A DNA stretch of 64,000 nt from UMGS1590 sp963558655 (GTDB taxonomy: Bacteria; Bacillota; Peptococcia; Peptococcales; Peptococcaceae). The notes beneath the pieces were generated by a model, which saw nothing but the letters and a program-made list of their open reading frames with translations, searched no databases and was not told the origin of the DNA. A program made the position numbers and the translations under genes. Where the stretch lies: the NCBI GenBank assembly GCA_963558655.1, contig CAUWHJ010000006.1:1-64000 (forward strand), in the 5' to 3' direction. Shown piece after piece: positions 27,000 to 36,037 of the stretch (within the stretch, counting starts at the first letter, position 1; each line of letters opens with the position of its first letter).

Positions 27000-27908
27000 A
27001 TGATTTACACTATTTTTCATGGTTTTTGTATGGCGCTGGCCGACAGCGTGCCCGGCGTTAGCGGCGGCACAGTTGCCTATATTTTGGGCTTTTACGAGCG
27101 TTTCATTGAGGCTTTGCATGACTTTTTCAGTGGCTCTATGCGTGACCGCAAAAATGCCCTGCGCTATCTTTTGAAACTGGGGCTGGGATGGTTGATCGGG
27201 ATGGTATCGTCGGTGTTGGTGCTGGCGCAGTTGTTTGAAAGCCATATTTATTTTTTAACGTCGCTGTTTATGGGGTTGACGTTGGCGGCCTTGCCTTTTG
27301 TTTATAAAGAGGAACGCGCGGAGATCGTTGGGCATGGGCGTAATGTGATTTTTTTCATTATAGGTTTGGCGCTGGTGTGCGGCATGGTGATGGTGCGCGG
27401 TGATTTGGCAGCAAGTGCCACGGTGAATTTTCAGTCGCTGTCCCTTGGTGCAGCGGCGTATGTGTTTATTTCCGGAGCGCTGGCGATTTCTGCCATGGTG
27501 CTGCCGGGCGTGAGCGGCTCAACGGTGCTTTTGATTATGGGCGTGTATCTGCCAACGATTAGCGCGTTGAATCGCCTGGCACATCTGGACACGTCCGTGC
27601 TTTTGGGCGTGTTGGTGCTCATTTTCGGTATTCTCTGCGGTGCAGCAGTGGCGGTGCGTTTTTTGCGCGCTGCGCTGAAACATCACAGAAGTGCGGTGGT
27701 GTATTTGATTTTAGGGCTGATGCTTGGCTCCCTCTACGCCATTTACATGGGACCAACGACACTGGCGGAAGGCACAGCACCGCTTTCAGCAGAAACATTC
27801 AGCCCGCTGGCTTTCATTTTGGGGATTGCCATTCTTTTTGGCTTGGAAAAAATCAAGGCCATGGGTCAGCGCCGTGAAGCTGAGATGCAAGAGCTGATGA
27901 AAAAGTAA
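27000..27908 (+). CDS. DUF368 membrane protein, undecaprenyl-phosphate translocase type
   Basis: A 302-residue protein with eight or more membrane helices and the two DUF368 signatures, SVPGVSGGTVAYILGFYERFI near the start and VLPGVSGSTVLLIMGVY in the second half. DUF368 (PopT) proteins carry the cell-wall lipid undecaprenyl phosphate back across the membrane. AGAGGA precedes the ATG. It lies 55 bases after the two-component system, with only a weak hairpin between, and may be regulated by it. Confidence 0.9.
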   Translation: MIYTIFHGFCMALADSVPGVSGGTVAYILGFYERFIEALHDFFSGSMRDRKNALRYLLKLGLGWLIGMVSSVLVLAQLFESHIYFLTSLFMGLTLAALPFVYKEERAEIVGHGRNVIFFIIGLALVCGMVMVRGDLAASATVNFQSLSLGAAAYVFISGALAISAMVLPGVSGSTVLLIMGVYLPTISALNRLAHLDTSVLLGVLVLIFGILCGAAVAVRFLRAALKHHRSAVVYLILGLMLGSLYAIYMGPTTLAEGTAPLSAETFSPLAFILGIAILFGLEKIKAMGQRREAEMQELMKK

Positions 27909-27953
27909 GTGTGAAAGTTTATCTTTTGTTTATGGTTATGTTACCTGTGGTTT

Positions 27954-28004
27954 AAGCCTCCTTGCTATACTTGGTTCAACAAGTTCAGTAAAGGAGGCTT
28001 TTTT
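27954..28004 (+). terminator. Terminator containing a promoter and the next gene's RBS
   Basis: AAGCCTCCTT (27954-27963) pairs with AAGGAGGCTT (27991-28000), then T-run. The 3' arm is also the ribosome site AAGGAGG of the gene at 28007, and an extended -10 (TGC TATACT, 27966-27971) lies in the loop. Transcripts starting there lack the 5' arm and keep the ribosome site free; read-through transcripts would terminate or hide it. Confidence 0.65.
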
Positions 28005-28006
28005 CT

Positions 28007-28612
28007 ATGAAGAAGTTACACGATGATATGATGGCGCTGGATATGGGGCGCGTTGGCAGAAATTATGCGGTATTTGCGCTTGTGGCAGTGGTGATTTGCG
28101 GTGCCTTGGGTGCGTTTTTGCTCTGGCCGCAGCTCTCCGCAGGTTGGTCAATGGTTGCTGGTGGCAGCGGGCCGTTGGCATGGCGGCTGGAAGGATTGGA
28201 GGATGCGTTTGAGTGGAGCCTGGCCGGTTATGACAATGCTACTCTTGGCGCTGTCAGCCTTGGGGCACGCACAGTGCTTGTGGTGATGGGGCTGGTGCTT
28301 GTTTTTGTAGCAGCAGGCTACTGGCTTTTGGTAGCGCTTTGGCTCTATCAGGTGGCAGAACGTGCTGAGATGGGTGGTGCTTTTTGGCTGCTCTTGGGCT
28401 TGATTGGCAACCTTGCTGCTGTTTGCGCTTTCATTGCTTTACGCAGTGTGCTGCGTGTGCGCTGCAAAGCGTGCGATGGCTGGGCGGCGAAGGAAGACGA
28501 CTACTGCCCAAACTGCGGTGAACCGCTCGCAGCACAATGCCTGCATTGCGGCGCAGCGCTCGGTGGTGGCGATTATTATTGCAGCAGTTGCGGAACGGTT
28601 GTGAACAAGTAA
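28007..28612 (+). CDS. Zinc-ribbon membrane protein, unknown function
   Basis: A 201-residue protein with three hydrophobic helices (about 20-40, 85-115 and 125-145) and a cytoplasmic C-terminal double zinc ribbon. The cysteine pairs CxAC, CPNC, CLHC and CSSC would hold two zinc ions. Similar membrane zinc-ribbon proteins are common in Bacillota and have no assigned function. The ATG follows AAGGAGG at nine bases, inside the terminator of the previous gene. It has its own strong terminator. Confidence 0.72.
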   Translation: MKKLHDDMMALDMGRVGRNYAVFALVAVVICGALGAFLLWPQLSAGWSMVAGGSGPLAWRLEGLEDAFEWSLAGYDNATLGAVSLGARTVLVVMGLVLVFVAAGYWLLVALWLYQVAERAEMGGAFWLLLGLIGNLAAVCAFIALRSVLRVRCKACDGWAAKEDDYCPNCGEPLAAQCLHCGAALGGGDYYCSSCGTVVNK

Positions 28613-28620
28613 AAATAATG

Positions 28621-28666
28621 AAGCCAGGTGAAGCGGGATGTTAAAACCCGTTTCACCTGGCTTTTT
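28621..28666 (+). terminator. Terminator of zinc-ribbon protein gene
   Basis: AAGCCAGGTGAAGCGGG pairs with CCCGTTTCACCTGGCTT, then T-run. Confidence 0.92.
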
Positions 28667-28699
28667 GTATGGTACAGATAGGGTGTTGTGAGGCAGCCC

Positions 28700-29602
28700 T
28701 TATATATTTTCAGAAAGCTGCTTAATAAGGGTTTGAAAGGGAAAAGAAGCAGCGGCACTTTTGTGATAAATCAAATGCACGGTGGCATAGAGGTTTTCTT
28801 TGAGCGGAATGTGTGTGAGATCATAACGATTGGTTGATTTTTGTGCAAGTGACCAATAGTCACCACTGGATAGAAAGTCGATGAACAAAGAGGTGTTATC
28901 GATGACATATTGCACAGTTGGCTCGCCGTAATACTGTAAGAGTTGGAAGAATATGCTATCTTCGGCGGTGGTGCTTGAACGAATGACCAGTTTTTTTTGT
29001 AAAAGCTCAGCGACGGAGATGGATTCATATTTTTCTGCTTCTGGGTTATTTGGTCCGGTAACGGCGGTGAAATAGACGGTTACAGGCAGTTGATGCATGG
29101 TGAGGTCGTCGGGAAGGGCATCAGCGAAACTACTTTCATAAAAAGGAAGTGTTGTTGATATGAGCGCCTTTTCATTGTGTTTAATGGCTTCCAAAGCATC
29201 ATTGAGGGAACGTGTCAGAATATGCAGATTGATGTATGGAAAGATCTGATTAAATTTTTGAATACCGTTAAGCCAGCGTCCTGTGCTGAGAATATCGGGA
29301 ACGAACAGCGTTATATCGTCAACAACGTTGGTATAGTGCTTTTTGCTTGGGTATTTATAGCTTTCTTCAAGTTCTTCTGCAAGCGCAAGAATTTTGCGGG
29401 CACGTTCGAGAAAATATTCTCCGTCGCGGGTCAGAGTGACGCCCTTGCTGCTGCGATCGAAGATGGTGATGTCGTAGTAACGTTCCACTTTTTTTATAAT
29501 GCTGCTTAAGTTTTGCTGGCGCAGATGAAGCCGATCGGCAGCTTTATGAATGGAGCCACATTCGCTGGTTGTGACAATATCATTAAAATATTCCAAATCC
29601 AT
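28700..29602 (-). CDS. LysR-family transcriptional regulator
   Basis: A 300-residue LysR protein. Helix-turn-helix: GSIHKAADRLHLRQQNLSSI, then VERYYDITIFDRSSKGVTLT. The effector domain is less conserved. GAAAGGA precedes the ATG. It is divergent from the phosphodiesterase gene at 29814 with about 210 bp between, the classic LysR arrangement, so it very likely controls that enzyme. A frameshifted LysR relative accompanies the second phosphodiesterase copy at 58-63 kb. Confidence 0.93.
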   Translation of the reverse strand: MDLEYFNDIVTTSECGSIHKAADRLHLRQQNLSSIIKKVERYYDITIFDRSSKGVTLTRDGEYFLERARKILALAEELEESYKYPSKKHYTNVVDDITLFVPDILSTGRWLNGIQKFNQIFPYINLHILTRSLNDALEAIKHNEKALISTTLPFYESSFADALPDDLTMHQLPVTVYFTAVTGPNNPEAEKYESISVAELLQKKLVIRSSTTAEDSIFFQLLQYYGEPTVQYVIDNTSLFIDFLSSGDYWSLAQKSTNRYDLTHIPLKENLYATVHLIYHKSAAASFPFQTLIKQLSENI

Positions 29603-29813
29603 AGCATCGCGTCCTTTCTTCTTTTCATCTTAGCATAATGCGCAGGGAGGAACAATGTGTGGGTGACATGTTTTTTTAGATCCCCTTTGCGGAAAAAGGA
29701 CAAGTGATTGGGGACTATCGATAAAATAAGCTGTGTTTATAATAAAAGTATGAACGGCAAACGATATTGCCAAAGTAAGAAATGACATTTTAAAACGAAA
29801 AGGAGTAAGAGCA

Positions 29814-31859
29814 ATGAAAAGACAAGCAATGTCAGATAAGATTTTGGTGCTTGGTGTTGACGGCATGGACCCAGCGCTGACTAAGCGTTTTGTAGAAGAA
29901 GGCATCATGCCTAATGTTAAGAAGTATCTGGAACGTGGCGTGGCTCGTGAAGATTTAGTGATGCAGGGTGGTCATCCAACCATTACGCCACCAATGTGGA
30001 CCACCATGGCAACAGGAACCTGTCCGGGAACGCATGGCATTACCTGCTTCTGGAATCCGGATCCGGAAAGACTGGATACATTGTCGTACGCTTTGGATTC
30101 TCGTAAGTGCAAATCTGAACCACTGTGGAATGTGTTCGCAGAAGCTGGCAAGAAAACGCTTGTATGGCAATGGCCAGGTTCTAGCTGGCCTCCAACCAGC
30201 AACAACCCAAATCTTTATGTGGTTGACGGTACCACACCAGGGTTTGTTGGCACCGGTGCGGCAGTAATTGACTGGGAAAAAGTGATTGTTGCTGACAAAG
30301 ATTTTGGAGAAGTGCTTTACAAACCACGTATTCAGGTATCAAATGGCGCAGGCTGCGTGTTGACAGATGTTGATGCTGCCGAAGATGAACCGGAAACCAA
30401 TGGTGTCAGCGCTGGCATTGCTGGCGGTGCTTCAAGCGGTGGTGTCACCAATATTGAGCTGAGTGAAGCAGATGGTGAGCTTGGCTTGGACGATACGCCA
30501 ATTGATATTGTGAATTCACCAATCAAACCTGCTGCTGGTTGGGCAGAAGCACCGGCAGATGCTTTGGAATTTACTGTGGTTTTGGAAAATGGTTTCTCCA
30601 GTCGTCCAGCCTTGATCTTAAAAAATGCTGAAGGTGTGTATGACCATATCGCTATCTATAAGAATAAAAAAGCAGCAGAACCAATCGTAACCGCTGCACT
30701 TGCAGAACCATTGAAGTATTTTGTTGACAAGGTAGCCGACAAAGATGGTGAAAAAGTAGATTGCGCTCGTTTTATCAAAGTTGCTGAACTGAAAGAAGAT
30801 GGTTCTCATGTGAAGCTGCACATTGGCATGGCAGCCAACAGTTTTGATAAGAGCGTTTGGCACCCACATTCCTTTAACGATGAAATTATTGAAAATGTTG
30901 GTTTGCTGCCATCTATTCCATGCCATGGTTCCCAACATCCAGACAGCGCTGAATATCTGATGATTGCAGACTGGGAAAAAATTTGCGATTATCAGGCCAA
31001 AGCGCTGAACTATTGTGCCGAAGAAGGCGGTTTTGAAGTTATTTATAGCCACATCCATAATGTAGACCATATGGGGCACAAATTCTGGCATCATGCTAAA
31101 CCTCGTGCCAATACGCCAGAAGGTCTTAAACGTGCGGAAGATTATCAGAATTGTATCCGTGAAGTGTACAAGCAGACCGACCGCTATCTTGGTCAATTCC
31201 TGCACTTGCTCGATGAAGATTGGTCCATCTTCATTATGAGCGATCATGGGTTGATGGTTATGGAAGAAGAACATCCACCACTCATTGGGGATGCTTTTGG
31301 CTGCAATGTTCGTGTTCTTCAGGAACTTGGCTTTACTGCACTGAAGAAAGACGAAAACGGCAACGACATGAAAGAAATTGATTGGGAACATACCAAAGCT
31401 GTGGCAACCCGTGGTGGTCATATCTACATCAACCTCAAAGGACGTAACCCACATGGTATTGTAGAACCAGAAGATAAATATCAGGTTGAAGAAGATCTGA
31501 TTAAAGCGCTCTACCATTACGAATATCAGGGCAAACGTGCCATCAGCCTGGCATTGCGTAATAAAGATGCGAAAGTGCTCGGTATGTATGGCCCTGAATG
31601 CGGCGATGTAGTTTATTTCCTCGCTGAAGGTTTCAACCGTCTGCATGGGGATTCTTTGGCAACCACCAACGGTTATTGGGGCACCAGTGTATCACCAATC
31701 GTCATTTTTGCCGGCAAAGGGTTTAAGAAAGGTGCGAAGATCAATCGCATTATCCAGCAAGTAGATTTTGCAGCAACCATTGCAGCTATTGGCGGGGTGA
31801 GAATGCCACGCGATTGTGAAGGGGCACCGGTTTACCCAGCCTTTGAAGAAGAATTTTAA
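29814..31859 (+). CDS. Alkaline-phosphatase-superfamily phosphodiesterase, copy 1
   Basis: A 681-residue cytoplasmic enzyme of the type I phosphodiesterase/nucleotide pyrophosphatase group. GVDGMDP at residues of about 12-18 gives the first metal aspartate. PTITPPMWTT (near 60) holds the threonine nucleophile. HIHNVDHMGH and MSDHG supply further Asp/His ligands, and a large insertion (about 140-320) is shared only with copy 2 at 58835. No signal peptide is visible. The substrate is unknown: a phosphodiester, phosphonate monoester or sulfate ester are all possible in this superfamily. It is a single gene under a divergent LysR. Confidence 0.85.
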   Translation: MKRQAMSDKILVLGVDGMDPALTKRFVEEGIMPNVKKYLERGVAREDLVMQGGHPTITPPMWTTMATGTCPGTHGITCFWNPDPERLDTLSYALDSRKCKSEPLWNVFAEAGKKTLVWQWPGSSWPPTSNNPNLYVVDGTTPGFVGTGAAVIDWEKVIVADKDFGEVLYKPRIQVSNGAGCVLTDVDAAEDEPETNGVSAGIAGGASSGGVTNIELSEADGELGLDDTPIDIVNSPIKPAAGWAEAPADALEFTVVLENGFSSRPALILKNAEGVYDHIAIYKNKKAAEPIVTAALAEPLKYFVDKVADKDGEKVDCARFIKVAELKEDGSHVKLHIGMAANSFDKSVWHPHSFNDEIIENVGLLPSIPCHGSQHPDSAEYLMIADWEKICDYQAKALNYCAEEGGFEVIYSHIHNVDHMGHKFWHHAKPRANTPEGLKRAEDYQNCIREVYKQTDRYLGQFLHLLDEDWSIFIMSDHGLMVMEEEHPPLIGDAFGCNVRVLQELGFTALKKDENGNDMKEIDWEHTKAVATRGGHIYINLKGRNPHGIVEPEDKYQVEEDLIKALYHYEYQGKRAISLALRNKDAKVLGMYGPECGDVVYFLAEGFNRLHGDSLATTNGYWGTSVSPIVIFAGKGFKKGAKINRIIQQVDFAATIAAIGGVRMPRDCEGAPVYPAFEEEF

Positions 31860-31890
31860 TTAACAACGTGTCATAACCGATAACACTCAT

Positions 31891-32022
31891 AAGCGGTTAG
31901 GTGTTTTCTAATAGCCGCTTTGCGTTAGAAGGTTTTGATGTAAAAGCAAATGGATAAGAACTGTTTCGAGGCAGCGAGAATCGTGAAAGATTTCTTGATG
32001 AATGCGCGAAACAGTTCTTTTG
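31891..32022 (+). terminator. Two successive hairpins after phosphodiesterase
   Basis: AAGCGG-TTAG pairs with CTAA-CCGCTT (31891-31922). AAGAACTGTTTCG (31956-31968) pairs perfectly with CGAAACAGTTCTT (32007-32019) around a 38-base loop, followed by TTTTGC. They lie between the phosphodiesterase and the next operon. The second could be a terminator or part of the leader of the downstream operon. Confidence 0.6.
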
Positions 32023-32068
32023 CATTGTTGTACGCTGCTGGTCAAGTGTGAAACGAGGAGGAGTAGCA

Positions 32069-32518
32069 ATGGAACATACAAAAGACATGTATACATCAGA
32101 AAACAGATTGGCGCTGTTGAAAGCACGCACCAAACGCTGTGTTTGCAAATATTGTGGGCAACCGTTATCGCTCAAGCGACTTATTTTCAGTGACTTTACA
32201 GATGCGCGTATAGAAATCTATTGTGATCATTGTGAACGCATTGAATATGGTGTGGAGCCGGAAATTTATCATAGTGCGCGAAATTTTGTAGATCATCTTG
32301 AATTTAATTATTATACCGACATGGATCAAAATGAAAAGACGCGGCAAATGAACATTGCCAAAGTGGCGGAAATTCTCGCTTGGGGATGCCGTAATATGGG
32401 AATGTTGGACGATCAGGGATTTCGCGTGCCGGTTAGCTGTGACGCTCAGCTCATGGAGCGCTGCCTTGTTATCACAGACGACGAACTGCGCGCAGAGGAG
32501 GCTTTTGACAATGAGTGA
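32069..32518 (+). CDS. Zinc-ribbon protein of unknown function (operon gene 1)
   Basis: A 149-residue soluble protein with a CKYCG...CDHCE four-cysteine zinc ribbon at about residues 24-60 and a mixed helical remainder. GAGGAGG precedes the ATG. I recognise no family. Its last codons overlap the start of the ABC ATPase by 8 bases, so it is the first gene of a translationally coupled three-gene operon. Confidence 0.65.
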   Translation: MEHTKDMYTSENRLALLKARTKRCVCKYCGQPLSLKRLIFSDFTDARIEIYCDHCERIEYGVEPEIYHSARNFVDHLEFNYYTDMDQNEKTRQMNIAKVAEILAWGCRNMGMLDDQGFRVPVSCDAQLMERCLVITDDELRAEEAFDNE

Positions 32519-33350
32519 CACCATTGTAAAAACCAGCAATCTCTGTCTTCAATCTGGTAAACGTTTTTTGCTTCGGGATATTAACTGGGAGGTGAAACGT
32601 GGCGATCACTGGCTTATTTTTGGGATGAATGGCAGCGGTAAGACCACACTTCTCAGTATGGTTGCAGGCTTCAAATGTCCTACAAGTGGTTATTTGGAGG
32701 TGCTTGGACAACCTTACAACAACGAGAATGTTTTTTCGTTAAGACGGCGCATTGGTTGGGTGAGCAGTTCTTTTTTTGATGTCTATTATGATAAGGAGCC
32801 GGCATTGGATATTGTTTTATCAGGGTTGTTTGGCACCTTTGGCGTTCGTGGTTGTGTCAGCGATCAGGATATTCGCCTGGCAAAACATTTGTTGCGTGAG
32901 CTTCGGCTTGGTGGAAAAATCAACATGCCGTTTTATCTTATGAGCAAGGGAGAGCGGCAAAATGTTCTTATTGCCCGAGCGCTGATTACCAGGCCGGACA
33001 TTCTCGTTTTAGATGAACCTAGTATGGGGTTAGATATTTATGCGCGTGAATACCTTCTCAATACAGTGCGCGCACTTGCGGAAGAACAAGCAGTGACCAT
33101 TCTTTACGTTACCCATTATCCCGAAGAAATTCAGCCCTTCATGAACAAGACGCTGCTTTTGCGTCATGGTCAGGTATTTGCGCAAGGAGACACGCGGGAG
33201 ATGATGACATCGCTTCAACTGTCGGATTTCATGCAAGAACAAATCACCGTGCATGGCGATGCGCAAGGCTGCTTACGCATGAGCGTTGAGGCGCCGACCA
33301 ATATACCAGCCCTTTGTTATTCGCAAACGAAAGTGAGGGAGCGTGTATGA
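32511..33350 (+). CDS. ABC transporter-like ATPase (operon gene 2)
   Basis: A 279-residue ABC ATPase: Walker A GMNGSGKTT, a signature loop of the form LMSKGERQNVLIARAL (a variant of LSGGQ), Walker B ILVLDEPS and the switch histidine in YVTHYPEEI. It resembles ModF/YlmA-type ATPases that lack a dedicated membrane partner. None of the three operon genes encodes a membrane domain, so transport is doubtful. It overlaps both neighbours by a few bases. Confidence 0.85.
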   Translation: MSDTIVKTSNLCLQSGKRFLLRDINWEVKRGDHWLIFGMNGSGKTTLLSMVAGFKCPTSGYLEVLGQPYNNENVFSLRRRIGWVSSSFFDVYYDKEPALDIVLSGLFGTFGVRGCVSDQDIRLAKHLLRELRLGGKINMPFYLMSKGERQNVLIARALITRPDILVLDEPSMGLDIYAREYLLNTVRALAEEQAVTILYVTHYPEEIQPFMNKTLLLRHGQVFAQGDTREMMTSLQLSDFMQEQITVHGDAQGCLRMSVEAPTNIPALCYSQTKVRERV

Positions 33351-34312
33351 TGAACGAAAAAGAGCCAACCTTTGCGCAGGCATTTGGTGGCAGCCGCGAT
33401 ATGTGTTGCATTGCGGCTGTTGGCGATATGGCGACAATGGGGCGCTTTGATGAAGAATTTCATATATATGGCTGCGCCTATCTTGAGAAGGGCGACATTA
33501 CCTATCGCATCAGCCCGTCTGCTGCTGACATTTATCAATTTGTTGCTAAAGGAGCCTATACCAACCATTATCCAACGCGCGTACACAGTTACATAGCATC
33601 TTGTCCTGTGCCAACCGGCATGAAAACAGATATTGAACGTCGCGTTAAGCTACACCTTGCACGTCAGTTACAGGCGAATTATTCGCAACGTTTCTTTCAA
33701 GAACTACAACGTTTCGGCCAACTATCCTCTGACAATCAGGGGGAATTTATTGTAAAAGCGTTGCGCGAACAAATTGATGGGCATTTTGAAGAATTGGAAT
33801 GTCAACTTTTGGAAGGCACCATGCAAATTGTTTATGAGGCGAAGCATCTTCAAAAAGAAAGTCGTGCTGACATTCAACAATGGCTCAAAAAAACGAGAAA
33901 GCAAATGGAGGATACACCGATTATTCAGCGCGGCTTGTCCAGAACGTTCTATGGCTTTTGTTATCAAAATGAGCAAAATGTTATTAAAACCAGTGTCAAT
34001 GCTCAAGTTGTGCCCATTTGGGAGCAGCGGGAAAAATTGCAGAGAAAGGGGTATATGACAGGGCCGATCTTATGTGAGATGCAATGGTTTGAAGGGGCAG
34101 CGGATATTGCAGAAGGTAAAAATGCGTTCAGAAAGACACTGCAAACCTTGCAGAACAAGGACTACTTTGCATATTTGCAGGCGTTGAAAGCTTTGCCAAG
34201 CGTGATTGATGCTGAAGCGTTTCAAGATGCACTGGTGCGGTTGCAGGAAACCGAACAGGCCACAGCGATTGAAGATTTTTGTGGCTATGGGTATCGTTGG
34301 CATTGTTTGTGA
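33347..34312 (+). CDS. Protein of unknown function (operon gene 3)
   Basis: About 321 residues, no membrane helices, no recognised domain. The middle (about 100-215) is strongly helical and charged, possibly coiled coil. The start overlaps the ABC ATPase stop as ATGA, with GAGGGAG upstream, which supports real coupled expression. No homologue comes to mind. A cytosolic complex with the ABC ATPase and the zinc-ribbon protein is the simplest inference. Confidence 0.62.
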   Translation: MMNEKEPTFAQAFGGSRDMCCIAAVGDMATMGRFDEEFHIYGCAYLEKGDITYRISPSAADIYQFVAKGAYTNHYPTRVHSYIASCPVPTGMKTDIERRVKLHLARQLQANYSQRFFQELQRFGQLSSDNQGEFIVKALREQIDGHFEELECQLLEGTMQIVYEAKHLQKESRADIQQWLKKTRKQMEDTPIIQRGLSRTFYGFCYQNEQNVIKTSVNAQVVPIWEQREKLQRKGYMTGPILCEMQWFEGAADIAEGKNAFRKTLQTLQNKDYFAYLQALKALPSVIDAEAFQDALVRLQETEQATAIEDFCGYGYRWHCL

Positions 34313-34410
34313 GAGATGGGCGGTGAAAACGGGGCTGTCATTTTACAGCGGCAGAGGGTATAATAAAGGATATAATATTGACATGCGTCCACGAGGAAAG
34401 GATGGAAAAG

Positions 34411-35430
34411 ATGCTTTTAGACATTACCCGCGAAGATGATTTGCAAACGGCCGTGGCGGCGTTACGCGCTGGCGAGTTGGTTGCTTTTCCAACGGAGACG
34501 GTGTACGGCCTTGGTGCCGATGGCTTTAATGAAGAAGCGTGCCGTGCCGTTTATGCAGCCAAGGGGCGTCCATCGGACAATCCGCTGATTTTGCACATTG
34601 CCGATATGAGCGCCTTGCGTGACATTGCTGAGGACGTGCCGGAGGCGGCTGTGGATTTGGCAGAGGCGTTTTGGCCGGGGCCTTTGACGCTGGTATTGAA
34701 AAAACGCAAAGTGGTCAGTGATGTGGTCAGCGGTGGGCTGGACACGGTTGCTGTGCGTATGCCGGACAACGATCTGACACGCATGCTTATCCGCGCAGTG
34801 GGGCATCCTTTGGCAGGACCTAGTGCGAACCTTAGTGGACGCCCTTCGCCAACATTGGCCGCGCACGTGGAACATGACTTTGGTGACCATATTGCCGGCG
34901 TGGTGGACGGCGGCCCTTGCCGGGTTGGGGTAGAATCAACGATTGTGGATCTTACAACGACGCCGTATGCCATCCTGCGTCCGGGTGGTATTCCACGGGA
35001 AAAAATTGAGGCACTCATCGGCCCTGTGAGCGAGGCGGCGCCATTGGGCGATGACGATGCACCAAAAGCGCCGGGTATGAAGTATCGCCACTATGCGCCG
35101 CAAGCGCCGGCTTATCTGCTCACTGGCGAGCATCGTGCCGAAAAAATTCTTGCTCGTTTGCAGACGGCGCCACGCCCTGTGGGGATGCTCATTGCCGATG
35201 AAACCCTTTCCGGACTTGGCATTATTCCGGAAAACGTCTTTGTCTGGAATATGGGCAGTTTTGCCCATCCTGAAGCCGCCGCACATCGTCTTTTTGAAGG
35301 CTTGCGGCGTATGGATGCCTATGGCGTGAAGGAAATTTATATTGATGCATGGCCATTGGCCGACCTTGGCGAAGCACTGATGAACCGCATTGGCAAGCTC
35401 AGCCAGCCTTGGCCGGAAACATGGTCATAA
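34411..35430 (+). CDS. tsaC: Threonylcarbamoyl-AMP synthase (Sua5/TsaC)
   Basis: About 339 residues, the long Sua5 form: an N-terminal YrdC catalytic domain (FPTETVYGLGADG, KGRPSDNPL, GPSANLSGRPSPT, VESTIVDL) and a C-terminal Sua5 domain joined by a PGMKYRHYAP linker. It makes threonylcarbamoyl-adenylate from threonine, bicarbonate and ATP for the t6A37 modification of tRNAs reading ANN codons. AAAGGA lies 8 bases before the ATG at 34411; an ATG at 34402 is an alternative. It heads the conserved sua5, arginine phosphatase, rpiB cluster. Confidence 0.96.
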   Translation: MLLDITREDDLQTAVAALRAGELVAFPTETVYGLGADGFNEEACRAVYAAKGRPSDNPLILHIADMSALRDIAEDVPEAAVDLAEAFWPGPLTLVLKKRKVVSDVVSGGLDTVAVRMPDNDLTRMLIRAVGHPLAGPSANLSGRPSPTLAAHVEHDFGDHIAGVVDGGPCRVGVESTIVDLTTTPYAILRPGGIPREKIEALIGPVSEAAPLGDDDAPKAPGMKYRHYAPQAPAYLLTGEHRAEKILARLQTAPRPVGMLIADETLSGLGIIPENVFVWNMGSFAHPEAAAHRLFEGLRRMDAYGVKEIYIDAWPLADLGEALMNRIGKLSQPWPETWS

Positions 35431-35441
35431 CATTCATCGCT

Positions 35442-35468
35442 TTCCCGTGCTTTGCGCGGGATTTTTTT
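35442..35468 (+). terminator. Terminator of sua5
   Basis: TCCCG pairs with CGGGA, followed by T7. Confidence 0.7.
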
Positions 35469-35574
35469 GTTTGCGGAGGGCTGGCACGGTGCAATTATGA
35501 CGCAATTATGTTACAATGAGGGTGTTCAAAACGGTATCAAATGTCAATATTTGTGAGTGTTTGGAGGTGGGCGT

Positions 35575-36015
35575 GTGGAACTGCTTTTTCTCTGCGATGG
35601 CAACACGTGCCGTAGTGCCATGGCGGCGCCGTTGGCACGCAGGCTGTGCGATGCCGAGGGGCTTTCTGCGGTGGCAGTGGATTCGGCAGGGCTGGCGGCG
35701 TCGCCTGGAGATGGTGCCAAACGAGAAGCCGTGCGTGTGTGCGCGCTGCATGGCATCGACCTCAGCGGCCATCGTGCCAAAGCATTGACCACCGACATGG
35801 TGGCACGTGCCGACCACATTTACACAATGACGCTCTTGCAGGCGGTGCAGCTGCGTCAGCGGGTGCCTGCTCAGGCGGCAAAAATAGAGCTGCTTTCCGG
35901 AGAAGGCGACATAGAAAATCCACTTGATGGCGATGCAGACAGCTATGAACGCTGCTATGTGGCGCTTGAAAACGCCCTGCGTGTACATCTTGATGCCTGG
36001 AAAAATGAAGAGTGA
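35575..36015 (+). CDS. Low-molecular-weight protein arginine phosphatase, YwlE type
   Basis: About 146 residues from a GTG with GGAGG upstream. The P-loop LCDGNTCRSAMA has the C-x5-R-S catalytic signature. The threonine before the second cysteine is the residue that favours phospho-arginine in Bacillus YwlE. A late DIENPLDGDADSY segment corresponds to the general-acid aspartate loop. The position between sua5 and rpiB matches ywlC-ywlE-ywlF of Bacillus. It would reverse McsB-type arginine phosphorylation. Confidence 0.9.
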   Translation: MELLFLCDGNTCRSAMAAPLARRLCDAEGLSAVAVDSAGLAASPGDGAKREAVRVCALHGIDLSGHRAKALTTDMVARADHIYTMTLLQAVQLRQRVPAQAAKIELLSGEGDIENPLDGDADSYERCYVALENALRVHLDAWKNEE

Positions 36016-36037
36016 ACCATGAAAAGGAGAATGAACA

